Assembly: GCA_947459115.1 (NCBI GenBank)
Contig: CANHCC010000004.1
Span: 1-37,037 of the forward strand
Length of the DNA: 37,037 nt
Direction: 5' to 3'
Origin: Bacteroidota bacterium
GTDB taxonomy: Bacteria > Bacteroidota > Bacteroidia > J057 > RFSG01
Part shown: positions 1 through 7,165 of the stretch, in pieces
How positions within the stretch are numbered: position 1 is the stretch's first letter
How the letters are laid out: each line of letters starts with the position of its first letter
Program-made: the position numbers and the translations under genes
The notes under the pieces: model-generated
What the model saw: the letters and a program-made list of their open reading frames with translations, nothing else
The model's database searches: none
What the model was told of the DNA's origin: nothing

Positions 1-73
1 CAAGCGGATGCTTGCACCAAGCGGATGCTTGCACCAAGCGGATGCTTGCACCAAGCGGATGCTTGCACCAAGC
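1..73. repeat. 17-bp palindromic tandem repeat, left edge
   Basis: Four perfect copies of CAAGCGGATGCTTGCAC start at 1, 18, 35 and 52, followed by a half copy (CAAGC) at 69-73. Each unit alternates CAAGC and GCTTG arms separated by GGAT and CAC, so any stretch can fold as short hairpins. The same repeat occurs in the opposite orientation at the right edge of the window (36944-37037). The array probably continues beyond position 1. Confidence 0.95.
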
Positions 74-111
74 ATAATACCACTAGTATCCCCCTCCCAA
101 AAAATAAAAAC

Positions 112-508
112 GCAACAGGCCTGTAAGCCGGGTTCTGTGTGTATAAAATACATGATCATCATTTGTCTAGGCTGCCTGTCACCAGTCAGCTCGATCGGCC
201 TACCCTTCCCGGCGCACTTCCGAAGAAGCTTGTATAACGAGCCGCCATACGGGTTTCCCCGCCGGGATTTATTTGGCCTTTCAACGCCTGAGGTTTACCT
301 GCCTGCCGGTCACCCGGACAAGCCGTGAGCTCTTACCTCACGATTTCACCCTTACCCCACCCGAAAGTAGGGCGGTATCCTTTCTGTGGCACTTTCTGTT
401 CCCCAATCTTTTCAAATTGAAGACCTTCCCGTTAGGAAGCAGGCTGCTCTGTGTTGCCCGGACTTTCCTCCCCCGCCCAAAAGCGGCAGCGATGACCCGG
501 CCTGTTGC
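112..508 (-). ncRNA. rnpB: RNase P RNA (bacterial type A-like)
   Basis: This is the catalytic RNA of RNase P, which trims tRNA 5' leaders. Read on the minus strand, the 5' part carries GGAGGAAAGTCCGGGC (complement of 456-471), the middle carries GAAAGTGCCACAGAAAGG followed by ATACCGCC, and the 3' end carries ACAGAACCCGGCTTACAGGCC; all three are signature segments of bacterial RNase P RNA. A 10-bp P1 helix, GCAACAGGCC (5' end, 508-499) with GGCCTGTTGC (3' end, 121-112), fixes the ends at about 397 nt. A T-rich run (complement of 99-110) directly follows the 3' end and probably ends transcription. ORFs called at 8-328 and 273-521 are shadows of this RNA. The mature ends could differ by a few nucleotides. 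Confidence 0.95.
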
Positions 509-512
509 AGCA

Positions 513-520
513 CAAAGGTA
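513..520 (-). promoter_or_regulatory. -7 element of the rnpB promoter
   Basis: The minus strand reads TACCTTTG, a perfect match to the Bacteroidota TAnnTTTG element. It lies 4 nt before the first base of the rnpB P1 helix. No clear -33 TTG was found. This site gives an internal estimate of the distance from -7 element to transcription start in this genome. Confidence 0.75.
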
Positions 521-574
521 AGGATAATACGCCTGTGTCTCACCCGAATTGGATTCTAAACCCGAAATCCGGGG

Positions 575-603
575 TTTTGTTTCAAAAAATCTTTTTACCT
601 TAG
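575..603 (+). promoter_or_regulatory. Possible promoter of the xdhC-family gene
   Basis: TTTTG at 575-579 and TACCTTAG at 596-603 are spaced as a Bacteroidota -33/-7 pair. The -7 box has one mismatch to TAnnTTTG. The ATG lies 15 nt downstream. Confidence 0.4.
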
Positions 604-618
604 ACCATATTCCAAATC

Positions 619-1449
619 ATGAAATCGGACAGGATTACAAATAGAGGTAGATCGGCGCTGTGCCTTATTGTGGAGACAAAGGGCTCTACTCCACGTAAGA
701 CGGGTACCAGAATGACGGTCTTTGAAGATGGCTCTATCGAAGGGACCATAGGGGGGGGCAGTTTTGAAAAGAAGGTCATCGAAGATGCTCTGGGTCAGTT
801 GCGTGCAGGGCAACCCCGATTGTTTGAACATCACTTGCTTCAGGAGCATGAGATGTGTTGTGGCGGGAGTGTTAAGGTCTATATTGAACCCGAACCTGTT
901 CGGCAAAAGTTATACATTTTTGGGGCAGGGCATGTGGGTAAAGAGGTGGCCGGGATTGGGCAACAGGCCGGTTTTGAAGTTAAGGTGTATGATGATCGGG
1001 AAGAATATATCCAACAAATTCAATTCCCCGGGGTAGAGTCATATTGTATGGATTTTATGGAGGCGCTTGCCTCTATTGGGTTTGATGAAAGATCTTATGT
1101 TGTTATTCTAACTTATCGGCATGACATAGATCGGGCGATATTGCGGTATTGTCTGGGGCAAAAGCGGGCGTATTTAGGATTTATCGGGAGTCTGAGGAAA
1201 ATACTCGTGACACGCAAGATGATGCTGAAAGCAGGCGTTGCCACGGAAGCTGAACTAGATGAAGTGAAAATGCCCATTGGTCTAAACATTGGAGCGGAGA
1301 CCCCGTTTGAAATAGCGGTAAGTATCGTGGCCCAATTGATAGAAGTTAAGAACCGGAATCAACTGACTGTGGCGAATCAGATACTAGACATCGAGCAGTG
1401 TCTGGCAAAGATGCCTGAAGCGGATCATGAGAAGATCGAGCATTCATAA
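619..1449 (+). CDS. XdhC/CoxI family protein
   Basis: XdhC-family proteins help insert or mature the molybdenum cofactor of xanthine dehydrogenase-type hydroxylases. The N-terminal part (residues about 10-95) shows the XdhC_CoxI pattern with ETKGSTPRKTG and GTIGGGSFE; a CCGG motif follows near residue 80. The C-terminal part is a Rossmann domain beginning LYIFGAGHVGKEVAGIG, as in the XdhC_C family. At 276 aa it is slightly short, because the N-terminus begins only about 10 residues before the conserved block; no earlier in-frame ATG fits. It stands alone between rnpB and a convergent hexomutase, and no molybdenum hydroxylase subunit or cofactor gene is in the window, so its client enzyme is unknown. 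The family call is firm; the role as a cofactor chaperone comes from the family. Confidence 0.9.
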   Translation: MKSDRITNRGRSALCLIVETKGSTPRKTGTRMTVFEDGSIEGTIGGGSFEKKVIEDALGQLRAGQPRLFEHHLLQEHEMCCGGSVKVYIEPEPVRQKLYIFGAGHVGKEVAGIGQQAGFEVKVYDDREEYIQQIQFPGVESYCMDFMEALASIGFDERSYVVILTYRHDIDRAILRYCLGQKRAYLGFIGSLRKILVTRKMMLKAGVATEAELDEVKMPIGLNIGAETPFEIAVSIVAQLIEVKNRNQLTVANQILDIEQCLAKMPEADHEKIEHS

Positions 1450-1503
1450 ATTCTGATATGATATAACTTTTTATCAAAGTTTGTTTAGATCTATTAAAAC
1501 AAA

Positions 1504-1534
1504 ACAGCACCCCTTTCGGCGTGCTGTCTTGCTT
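1504..1534. terminator. Bidirectional intrinsic terminator between xdhC-like gene and hexomutase
   Basis: ACAGCAC (1504-1510) pairs with GTGCTGT (1521-1527) around a 10-nt loop. On the minus strand the hairpin is followed by TTTTGTTTTAATAG, a good U-tract for the hexomutase. On the plus strand the tail CTTGCTT is weaker. Confidence 0.7.
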
Positions 1535-1550
1535 GTGAAAAAAATTGGGA

Positions 1551-2948
1551 TTAACCTAAAATGGTCGCTTTCGTTGCGTCCAAAATGGCGAAGCTTTCTT
1601 CACGGGTAGGGGCTTCGGCATAGACCCGAAGGACAGGTTCAGTTCCTGAGGCACGAATCATAACCCAGGAATTTTCATCAAAAATAAATTTGTGTCCATC
1701 TAAGTCCCTTACTTCCTTAATGGTATATTTCCCGAAGCTTTTGTAGTGTCCTTCGTTGCAGGCTTTAACGATAGCTTCTTTCTGATCCTGACGGATGTGA
1801 AGGTCATAGCGCTGCACGGAGAAAGAACCAATCAGGGCATAGACTTCTTCGATTAACTGGGTCAGGGTTTTCCCGGTTTTGGCCATAAATTCAAAGAGCA
1901 TCAGACCGATGAAAATACCATCCCGCTCAGGAACATGGCCTGTCACGGAAATGCCCCCGGATTCTTCTCCACCGGTCAGGACATTCTCATTGACCATGAT
2001 TTCGCAGATATATTTGAAGCCGATTTTCGTGCGTTCAAAAGGCAAGTTGTAGAGGGCACAGAGTTTTTCCAGTTTGGCACAAACAGAAAAGGATACAACC
2101 ACTTTACCACTTAATTTTTTGTAATGGTGGAGGTAATGCACCAGGAGCAGAAGTATATGATGGGAGTCCACAAAGTTGCCATTCTCATCATAGAGGCCAA
2201 TACGATCGGCATCTCCGTCAGTAACAAGACCGATAGAGAGTTTTTCTGATTTGATTAAAGCGGCAAATTCTCCAAGGTTTTTTTCAATGGGTTCCGGGGG
2301 AACGCCGTTAAAGGAAGGATTGACCTCACAATGCAGGAGGCTGGCTTCCGGAAAGAGTTTGCGCATTACATTTTGGCCTGCACCATACATGGCATCATAG
2401 CCGATTTTCATGCCACTGTTGCGAATCGCATTAAGGTCGAAGGACTCTTTCATGTGATTGATGTAAAGTGCTTCGGCATCGTAGTATTCGATTTTTTTCT
2501 CTGCCACAAGGTCCGAGAACCGATTTTCGAAATTAACCGCATGGTCCGGAATGAGGGTTTCTACCTCTGCAACCATTGAAGGAAAAGAGGGGCCTCCAAA
2601 ATGACCTTTCAGTTTATAGCCGGAATATTCCGGAGGGTTATGAGATGCCGTAATGATGATACCGGCGCTGAGTTGCTTGCGTACTGTGGCAAGAGAAATC
2701 ATTGGGGTGCTGGAGAAGCCAGGTGTGATGAACACTTTTACCCCGTTTTGGGCCAGAATGTTGGCTGTGGTCTCTGCAAAGAGTTTTCCATTAAAACGAC
2801 AATCGTAGCCTACAATGGCTGAGGGATTGGGGTAATTTTTTTTGAGCCATTCTGCGGTGGCGAAGGCGACACGACTCAGGTTCTCTATGGTAAACGAATC
2901 GGCAATGATTGCCCTCCACCCGTCGGTTCCGAATTTTATTTTTTCCAT
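1551..2948 (-). CDS. Phosphoglucomutase/phosphomannomutase family (alpha-D-phosphohexomutase)
   Basis: The enzyme interconverts hexose 1- and 6-phosphates in the cytoplasm, supplying glucose-1-P or mannose-1-P for nucleotide-sugar synthesis. All four hallmark loops are present: the phosphoserine loop TASHNP with Ser102, the Mg-binding loop DGDADR at 244-249, the sugar-binding loop GGEESGG at 326-332, and the phosphate-binding loop RASGTEP near 431. The length (465 aa) fits the family. Whether glucose, mannose or another hexose is preferred cannot be read from sequence. It is transcribed convergently with the XdhC-like gene and divergently from the photolyase. A near-consensus -7 box sits only 4 nt before the ATG. 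Confidence 0.93.
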   Translation of the reverse strand: MEKIKFGTDGWRAIIADSFTIENLSRVAFATAEWLKKNYPNPSAIVGYDCRFNGKLFAETTANILAQNGVKVFITPGFSSTPMISLATVRKQLSAGIIITASHNPPEYSGYKLKGHFGGPSFPSMVAEVETLIPDHAVNFENRFSDLVAEKKIEYYDAEALYINHMKESFDLNAIRNSGMKIGYDAMYGAGQNVMRKLFPEASLLHCEVNPSFNGVPPEPIEKNLGEFAALIKSEKLSIGLVTDGDADRIGLYDENGNFVDSHHILLLLVHYLHHYKKLSGKVVVSFSVCAKLEKLCALYNLPFERTKIGFKYICEIMVNENVLTGGEESGGISVTGHVPERDGIFIGLMLFEFMAKTGKTLTQLIEEVYALIGSFSVQRYDLHIRQDQKEAIVKACNEGHYKSFGKYTIKEVRDLDGHKFIFDENSWVMIRASGTEPVLRVYAEAPTREESFAILDATKATILG

Positions 2949-2952
2949 ATAT

Positions 2953-2960
2953 CAAGATTA
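2953..2960 (-). promoter_or_regulatory. Near-consensus -7 element 4 nt before the hexomutase ATG
   Basis: The minus strand reads TAATCTTG, one mismatch from TAnnTTTG, then ATAT and the ATG. By the rnpB spacing, transcription would start at or next to the initiation codon. Confidence 0.5.
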
Positions 2961-3049
2961 ACCTGCGAAATTAATAAAAGAAATGAAGGGTGTGGGGTAG
3001 AGAGTCGGCTGATAGCAACTTTTTGGGCGACAGATTTGTTTGGAAATTT

Positions 3050-4357
3050 ATGTCAATTGTATGCTTTTGGTTTCGGCGTGATTTGCGCCTTCAGGATAAT
3101 GCCGGATTATTTCATGCGCTTCAGTCCGGACATCCAGTTTTGCCCGTATTTATCTTTGATGAGGAGATTTTGGATAAACTTCCCAACAAAGAGGACCGTC
3201 GGGTTGAATTTATTTACGAGTCCCTCGTGCAATTGGACACGCAGTTGAGAGAACAGGGTTCAGGCCTATTGGTGATGAAGGGCAGTCCGGAAGCGGTTTG
3301 GAAGAAGATTATTCAGAAATATAGTCCTACAGCGGTATATACCAACCGGGATTATGAACCCTATGCAAGGCAAAGAGACGGGGAAATAAAAGCTCTGCTT
3401 GAAAGCAAAGGAGTTATCTTTCAAACTTTTAAAGATCAGGTAATATTTGAGGAAGGGGAAGTGACTAAGGATGATGGGAAACCTTATACTGTATTCACCC
3501 CCTATAAGCGGAAGTGGTTGAGTTTATTGACTGAGGGGCATTATAAAGCCTATGCCTCGGATAAGATAGGATCCGGTCAATGGTATCAGGGCGAAATTCC
3601 TTCCTTGATGGCATATGAGGGGACAGGCTTCAGGAAGAGCCTGGAGCAGAGTTTTCCGGATCGAAAAATTCCGGTAAAGATTATCGAACGATATGACCAA
3701 ACACGGGATTTTCCTGCCATTGCAGGAACCAGTCGTTTAAGTGTTCATTTGAGATTCGGGACATTAAGCATTCGTAAGGCCGTTGAAGTTGGCATTCGTA
3801 GTAATGCTACCTGGTTGAGTGAATTAATATGGCGGGAGTTTTACATGATGATATTGTGGCATTTTCCCCATGTGGTGAAAGGTGCCTTTAAACCGGCCTA
3901 TGATGCGATTCCTTGGGAGAATAATCCTGAGTGGTTTAAGGCCTGGTGTGAGGGAAAAACTGGGTTTCCGATTGTGGATGCGGGGATGCGGGAATTATCA
4001 GCGACTGGATTTATGCACAACCGGGTCAGGATGATTACAGCTTCGTTTCTGACAAAACATTTGTTGATTGACTGGCGTTGGGGAGAGGCCTGGTTTGCTG
4101 AGAAGTTGTTGGACTTTGATTTATCGGCCAATAATGGAGGATGGCAATGGGCTGCGGGGAGTGGGTGTGATGCGGCGCCTTATTTCCGGGTTTTTAGTCC
4201 GGATGCCCAGACGGAACGCTTTGATGGTAAAGCCGACTATATTCGAAAATGGGTCCCGGAGTATGGTACTTCAGAGTATCCTAAACCAATTGTAAATCAT
4301 GCTGTTGCAAGAGTGAAGGCTGTAGAAGTTTATCGAAACGCCTTGAAAAACGATTGA
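3050..4357 (+). CDS. phrB: Deoxyribodipyrimidine photo-lyase, class I cryptochrome/photolyase family
   Basis: The protein is an FAD-dependent, light-driven repair enzyme for cyclobutane pyrimidine dimers. I place the start at 3050, the second Met of the ORF track entry, because MSIVCFWFRRDLRLQDN is the normal photolyase N-terminus and the upstream 20 residues match nothing in the family; this gives 435 aa. The N-terminal antenna Rossmann domain spans about 1-130. The FAD domain carries ELIWREFY, TGFPIVDAGMREL, GFMHNRVRM, NNGGWQWAAGSG and PYFRVFSP in the usual order. Members of this family also include cryptochromes, but the general similarity favours a CPD photolyase. The gene is followed 33 bp later by a hypothetical gene that has its own promoter over the photolyase stop. 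Confidence 0.93.
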   Translation: MSIVCFWFRRDLRLQDNAGLFHALQSGHPVLPVFIFDEEILDKLPNKEDRRVEFIYESLVQLDTQLREQGSGLLVMKGSPEAVWKKIIQKYSPTAVYTNRDYEPYARQRDGEIKALLESKGVIFQTFKDQVIFEEGEVTKDDGKPYTVFTPYKRKWLSLLTEGHYKAYASDKIGSGQWYQGEIPSLMAYEGTGFRKSLEQSFPDRKIPVKIIERYDQTRDFPAIAGTSRLSVHLRFGTLSIRKAVEVGIRSNATWLSELIWREFYMMILWHFPHVVKGAFKPAYDAIPWENNPEWFKAWCEGKTGFPIVDAGMRELSATGFMHNRVRMITASFLTKHLLIDWRWGEAWFAEKLLDFDLSANNGGWQWAAGSGCDAAPYFRVFSPDAQTERFDGKADYIRKWVPEYGTSEYPKPIVNHAVARVKAVEVYRNALKND

Positions 4358-4372
4358 AATCCGGTATCTTTA
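4343..4372 (+). promoter_or_regulatory. Promoter of the 4391 operon
   Basis: TTG (4343-4345), 19 nt, then TATCTTTA (4365-4372) matches the Bacteroidota -33/-7 arrangement with one mismatch in the last position. It overlaps the end of the photolyase gene and leaves an 18-nt gap to the ATG. Confidence 0.6.
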
Positions 4373-4390
4373 CACGATTACTGCTGAAAT

Positions 4391-4819
4391 ATGAAGGATT
4401 TTAACGAAAAACTGCTGAAAATCATCGAGAGAAGAAATCAGCTTGCAGAATTAAGTTATAACGACAAGAAATACGATAAAATCGAAGATCAGCTTCACGA
4501 TTTAGAGGATGAATTTACCGACGAATATGGGGAGCAGATGGAAGATATTATTCGTCAGATTCAGCATAAATACAATGCCTGGCAGGAGGTGTTGCATCCG
4601 ACCGCGTACATCGCCCGGAAGTATGTGGAGAAGGTAGATGCCAATGGCAATAAAATTTACTCCGTTACCCGTCAGGATGGGGTAGGAATAGAGAATTCCG
4701 AGACGGGCGAGTTGAAACTGGTCTATGTGCCCTTACCCGCGAGACTGGTGCTGACCGGTCGCCATGGAATCCATGAGGTCTGGAACAGTAATCAGCCCGA
4801 TCAGATTAATCTGATGTGA
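4391..4819 (+). CDS. Conserved-looking hypothetical protein with acidic helical N-terminus
   Basis: I do not recognise a named family. The 142-aa protein has no signal peptide or membrane segment, so it is probably cytoplasmic. Residues 1-70 are highly charged and predicted helical or coiled-coil (ERRNQLAELSYNDKKYDKIEDQLHDL is the style, with acidic clusters). Residues 75-142 look like a small beta-rich domain, with GRHGIHEVWN near the C-terminus. It is the first gene of a three-gene unit in which each stop overlaps the next start: its TGA (4817-4819) overlaps the GTG of the first small lipoprotein. Its own upstream promoter is well formed. Function is unknown. Confidence 0.8.
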   Translation: MKDFNEKLLKIIERRNQLAELSYNDKKYDKIEDQLHDLEDEFTDEYGEQMEDIIRQIQHKYNAWQEVLHPTAYIARKYVEKVDANGNKIYSVTRQDGVGIENSETGELKLVYVPLPARLVLTGRHGIHEVWNSNQPDQINLM

Positions 4820-5040
4820 GAGCACGGGTCTTTTGCAGGCTGAGTGTGTGGATCATTTTGGGGGTTGGGGTATTGTCAGGCTGTAAAAGCAGTCATCAGG
4901 ATTGTGATACGCCGGCAGCGGTGAGACATCGTTCAAGGAGTCAGGCAAGGCCGGGAGGAGGAGGTAAATTTCAATACCGACATCGATATGCCGGTCGTAA
5001 GGGGCCGGAATATCGGAGATACATACATAAACATTGGTGA
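4816..5040 (+). CDS. Small basic lipoprotein, first of a pair
   Basis: The 74-aa product starts at a GTG that overlaps the upstream stop. Residues 1-23 form a lipoprotein signal peptide (basic head, hydrophobic VWIILGVGVL, lipobox LSGC with Cys23). The mature part is about 50 residues, very rich in Arg, Lys and His, with a short GGGG stretch and no hydrophobic segment, so it should be a membrane-anchored, strongly cationic peptide. A second Cys follows the lipidated one in a C-x6-C arrangement, the same as in the next gene. The stop TGA (5038-5040) shares its last base with the ATG of the second lipoprotein, so the two are probably translationally coupled. No function is assigned. The non-ATG start and the low-complexity tail leave some doubt. 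Confidence 0.65.
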   Translation: MRARVFCRLSVWIILGVGVLSGCKSSHQDCDTPAAVRHRSRSQARPGGGGKFQYRHRYAGRKGPEYRRYIHKHW

Positions 5041-5207
5041 TGCATCGTCTATTGGCAGTAATCCTGCTTGGTACAGGAGTGCTTTTGTCTTCTTGTGGGG
5101 GAGGGCCTTCCGGTTGTCCCGGTGTAATGAGTACAGGGAATCGTATCCCCAAGAAAGCGAAGAGACCCAAATACGGCTTATTCCCTAAAAAGATGCAACC
5201 TAAGTGA
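5040..5207 (+). CDS. Small basic lipoprotein, second of a pair (absent from the ORF track)
   Basis: This 55-aa ORF falls below the track's length cut. It reads MHRLLAVILLGTGVLLSSC, a textbook lipoprotein signal peptide with Cys19 in the lipobox, followed by a 37-residue mature part rich in Lys and Arg (IPKKAKRPKYGLFPKK). A second Cys stands seven residues after the lipidated Cys (C-x6-C), as in the preceding gene, suggesting the two are related. Its ATG overlaps the upstream stop as TGATG, and a hairpin with a T-run follows 46 bp after its stop, consistent with the end of an operon. The ORF track entry at 4988-5188 in another frame is its shadow. Function is unknown. Confidence 0.75.
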   Translation: MHRLLAVILLGTGVLLSSCGGGPSGCPGVMSTGNRIPKKAKRPKYGLFPKKMQPK

Positions 5208-5252
5208 AAGGGTCAGAACCTTTTCCACAAATCATAAATCAACTCATCAATC

Positions 5253-5274
5253 TGCCCTGAAAGGGCATTTTGTT
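5253..5274 (+). terminator. Terminator of the small lipoprotein operon
   Basis: TGCCCT (5253-5258), loop GAA, AGGGCA (5262-5267), then TTTTGTT. The six-base-pair stem with a U-rich tail fits an intrinsic terminator. Confidence 0.6.
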
Positions 5275-5316
5275 CTGTCCGGCACTTTAGTGCCGGAAGG
5301 GCATTTTAGTTTGTCC
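5261..5316. repeat. 36-bp direct repeat with embedded palindrome
   Basis: AAGGGCATTTTGTTCTGTCC (5261-5280) recurs, with two differences, at 5297-5316. Between them lies the palindrome CCGGCACTTTAGTGCCGG (5279-5296, 7-bp arms, 4-nt loop). It occupies most of the gap between the converging lipoprotein operon and ftcD. Confidence 0.7.
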
Positions 5317-5326
5317 GCCCCCTTCA

Positions 5327-7009
5327 CTACCCAATTTTTTGATACACCCCTTCCAATAATTCCACTTTTGTCTTTTGGCTTGCACCAAGCAAATCTTCAA
5401 CGGCCTGTTTTAACCCCTGATGAATTGCAGTGTCTTCAATGCCCTGAAGGTTTATCAGCACATTCATGCCTGCACCTTCAATGGCGGTAATGGCACATAA
5501 GACGCCAACTCCGGCATCTGTGATGGAGCTTGGGTTCCCATGCAGAATCATTTCTTTAAGAATGGGGAACACTTCAGCAGCGGTTTGCATAACCTGAAGG
5601 GGGATTTCAGCTGCATAAATATTGGCCTTTTGAATGGCTTGTTTGCGGGCAACTTTCTCTTCTTCTGTTGTTTTGGGTAGGCCGAATGCGGCCATAACTT
5701 CATTAAACGCCCGTGTATCTTCTTCGATCAGGAAGAGCAGTTTTTCCCGGATTTGCTGAGCCTTAAAGGCCAGTGCACTGAAGGTAGGGATGCGGTCTTC
5801 CCATCCTCTTTTTCCAGCTGCCAGGTTTGCGGTCATGGCGGCCAGGCCTGCGGCCAGACTGCCGCACAATGCCGATACAGATCCACCCCCCGGGGCGGGG
5901 GCTTCCGACGCGAGGACTTCGGTAAATCTGGATATGGTTAAATCGTTGAGCCCCTTTGTTGTTTCTCGGAGTTTGTACTCAATGATTTTTTCTTCGGCAA
6001 CAAAAGGCCTGAGGTCACTCAGTCCCATGCTTTGTACTGCCATCTGAATCAGCTCTCGTTCAGATACCCCAATGGAGCGGTTTTGTTTTGCGAGATAAAA
6101 TTTGCCTGCTTCAGTAAGGGCCGAAAGTGGTATCAGCCCGACTATTTCAGTCCCAGACACCCTTAAGCCTCTTTGAGTTGCAGATTTATTCACTTCTTCA
6201 AACGCCTGGTGTAGGGAGGTTACGGATAGATTGGTCAGATTCATCGAGACCTGAGCAAAGCCATATTCCTCGATGAACCAGCCAACGGCTTTGCATTCTT
6301 TGAGGGTTCCGGGAATGCGAACTGGTTCTCCCTTTTCATCTAATATGGGTTTGCCTGACGGTTTCCCGTTGTCGGTTTTTATTCTTCCGTTTTCTCTGAC
6401 ATCAAAGGCAACAGAGTTGGCCAAACGGACAGAAGCTGTATTCAAATTGAAATTCACCGCAGCCAAAAATTCTCTGACCCCTATGACGGTTTGTCCTGAT
6501 TTGGCGTTGAATTCCGCTTTACCATAATCAGGTTTCCATTCAGGCTGTAATATCTTTTTGGCGAATCCCTCATATTCTCCGGAGCGAATGATGGATAAGT
6601 TTTTACGTTCGGTTGATTTCGCTGCGTATTCATACATATAAACCGGAATATTTAATTCCCGGCCAACTCTTTCACCCAATCGGTGGGCGAGCTCAACCGC
6701 TTCTTCGACGGATATTCCGGAGACTGGAATGAGGGGACAGACATCGGTTGCGCCCATTCTGGGATGTGCGCCCTGATGTCGGGTCATATCAATAAGTTGT
6801 CCAGCCATTTTGATAGCCTGGAACGCAGCTTCAATGACTGCCTCTGGGTCTCCGGCAAAAGTAACGACCGTTCGATGGGTACTTGCGCCCGGGTCAATAT
6901 CCAGAAGTTTTACACCGGTTGTCTGGCGGATAGGCTCGCAGATGGCTTCTATGATTTTCATGTCCCGCCCTTCGGAGAAATTTGGTACGCATTCGAGGAT
7001 TCGCTTCAT
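5327..7009 (-). CDS. ftcD: Bifunctional glutamate formimidoyltransferase / formimidotetrahydrofolate cyclodeaminase
   Basis: The protein moves the formimino group from formimino-glutamate (histidine breakdown) to tetrahydrofolate, then releases ammonia to give methenyl-THF. Residues 1 to about 325 are the transferase: MKRILECVPNFSEG start, GASTHRTVVTF, and RHQGAHPRMGATDVCP, in which His82 corresponds to the catalytic His of the family. Residues about 345-560 are the cyclodeaminase domain, with the glycine-rich APAPGGGSVSALCGSLAAG. The 560-aa length is right for the fused form known from animals and some bacteria. No other histidine-utilisation (hut) gene is in the window, so it is an orphan here. 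A perfect -7 box sits 4 nt before the ATG. Inside the last part of the gene, 5378-5390 matches the 13-nt palindromic core of the terminal repeats exactly. Confidence 0.95.
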   Translation of the reverse strand: MKRILECVPNFSEGRDMKIIEAICEPIRQTTGVKLLDIDPGASTHRTVVTFAGDPEAVIEAAFQAIKMAGQLIDMTRHQGAHPRMGATDVCPLIPVSGISVEEAVELAHRLGERVGRELNIPVYMYEYAAKSTERKNLSIIRSGEYEGFAKKILQPEWKPDYGKAEFNAKSGQTVIGVREFLAAVNFNLNTASVRLANSVAFDVRENGRIKTDNGKPSGKPILDEKGEPVRIPGTLKECKAVGWFIEEYGFAQVSMNLTNLSVTSLHQAFEEVNKSATQRGLRVSGTEIVGLIPLSALTEAGKFYLAKQNRSIGVSERELIQMAVQSMGLSDLRPFVAEEKIIEYKLRETTKGLNDLTISRFTEVLASEAPAPGGGSVSALCGSLAAGLAAMTANLAAGKRGWEDRIPTFSALAFKAQQIREKLLFLIEEDTRAFNEVMAAFGLPKTTEEEKVARKQAIQKANIYAAEIPLQVMQTAAEVFPILKEMILHGNPSSITDAGVGVLCAITAIEGAGMNVLINLQGIEDTAIHQGLKQAVEDLLGASQKTKVELLEGVYQKIG

Positions 7010-7013
7010 AGAG

Positions 7014-7021
7014 CAAAAATA
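7014..7021 (-). promoter_or_regulatory. -7 element 4 nt before the ftcD ATG
   Basis: The minus strand reads TATTTTTG, then CTCT, then the ATG at 7009. It is a perfect TAnnTTTG match. By the rnpB spacing, the transcript would begin at the start codon. No clear -33 TTG was found. Confidence 0.55.
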
Positions 7022-7132
7022 ATGGGTTTTGGGGTAACCCTTCGAATTTTAAGAGATCCAATTTTTTTATAAAATTGTTTGATGGAGGTGTATATATAAC
7101 ATTCGCTTAACATTTCATGAAATTCAGGGTAA

Positions 7133-7140
7133 TACCTTTG
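7133..7140 (+). promoter_or_regulatory. -7 element upstream of the DUF47-PiT pair
   Basis: TACCTTTG is a perfect TAnnTTTG match 25 nt before the ATG at 7166, giving a conventional short leader of about 20 nt. Confidence 0.65.
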
Positions 7141-7165
7141 TCGTGTAAAGTTGTAGTTATTCTAT

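Noticed and set aside
1-73. CRISPR array at the window edges
   Set aside because: Units are 17 bp with no unique spacers of CRISPR length; only a 4-nt stretch varies. No cas gene is present.
8-521. ORFs 8-328 and 273-521 (+) as protein genes
   Set aside because: They lie over the left repeat and the RNase P RNA gene, whose conserved segments and P1 helix account for the sequence.
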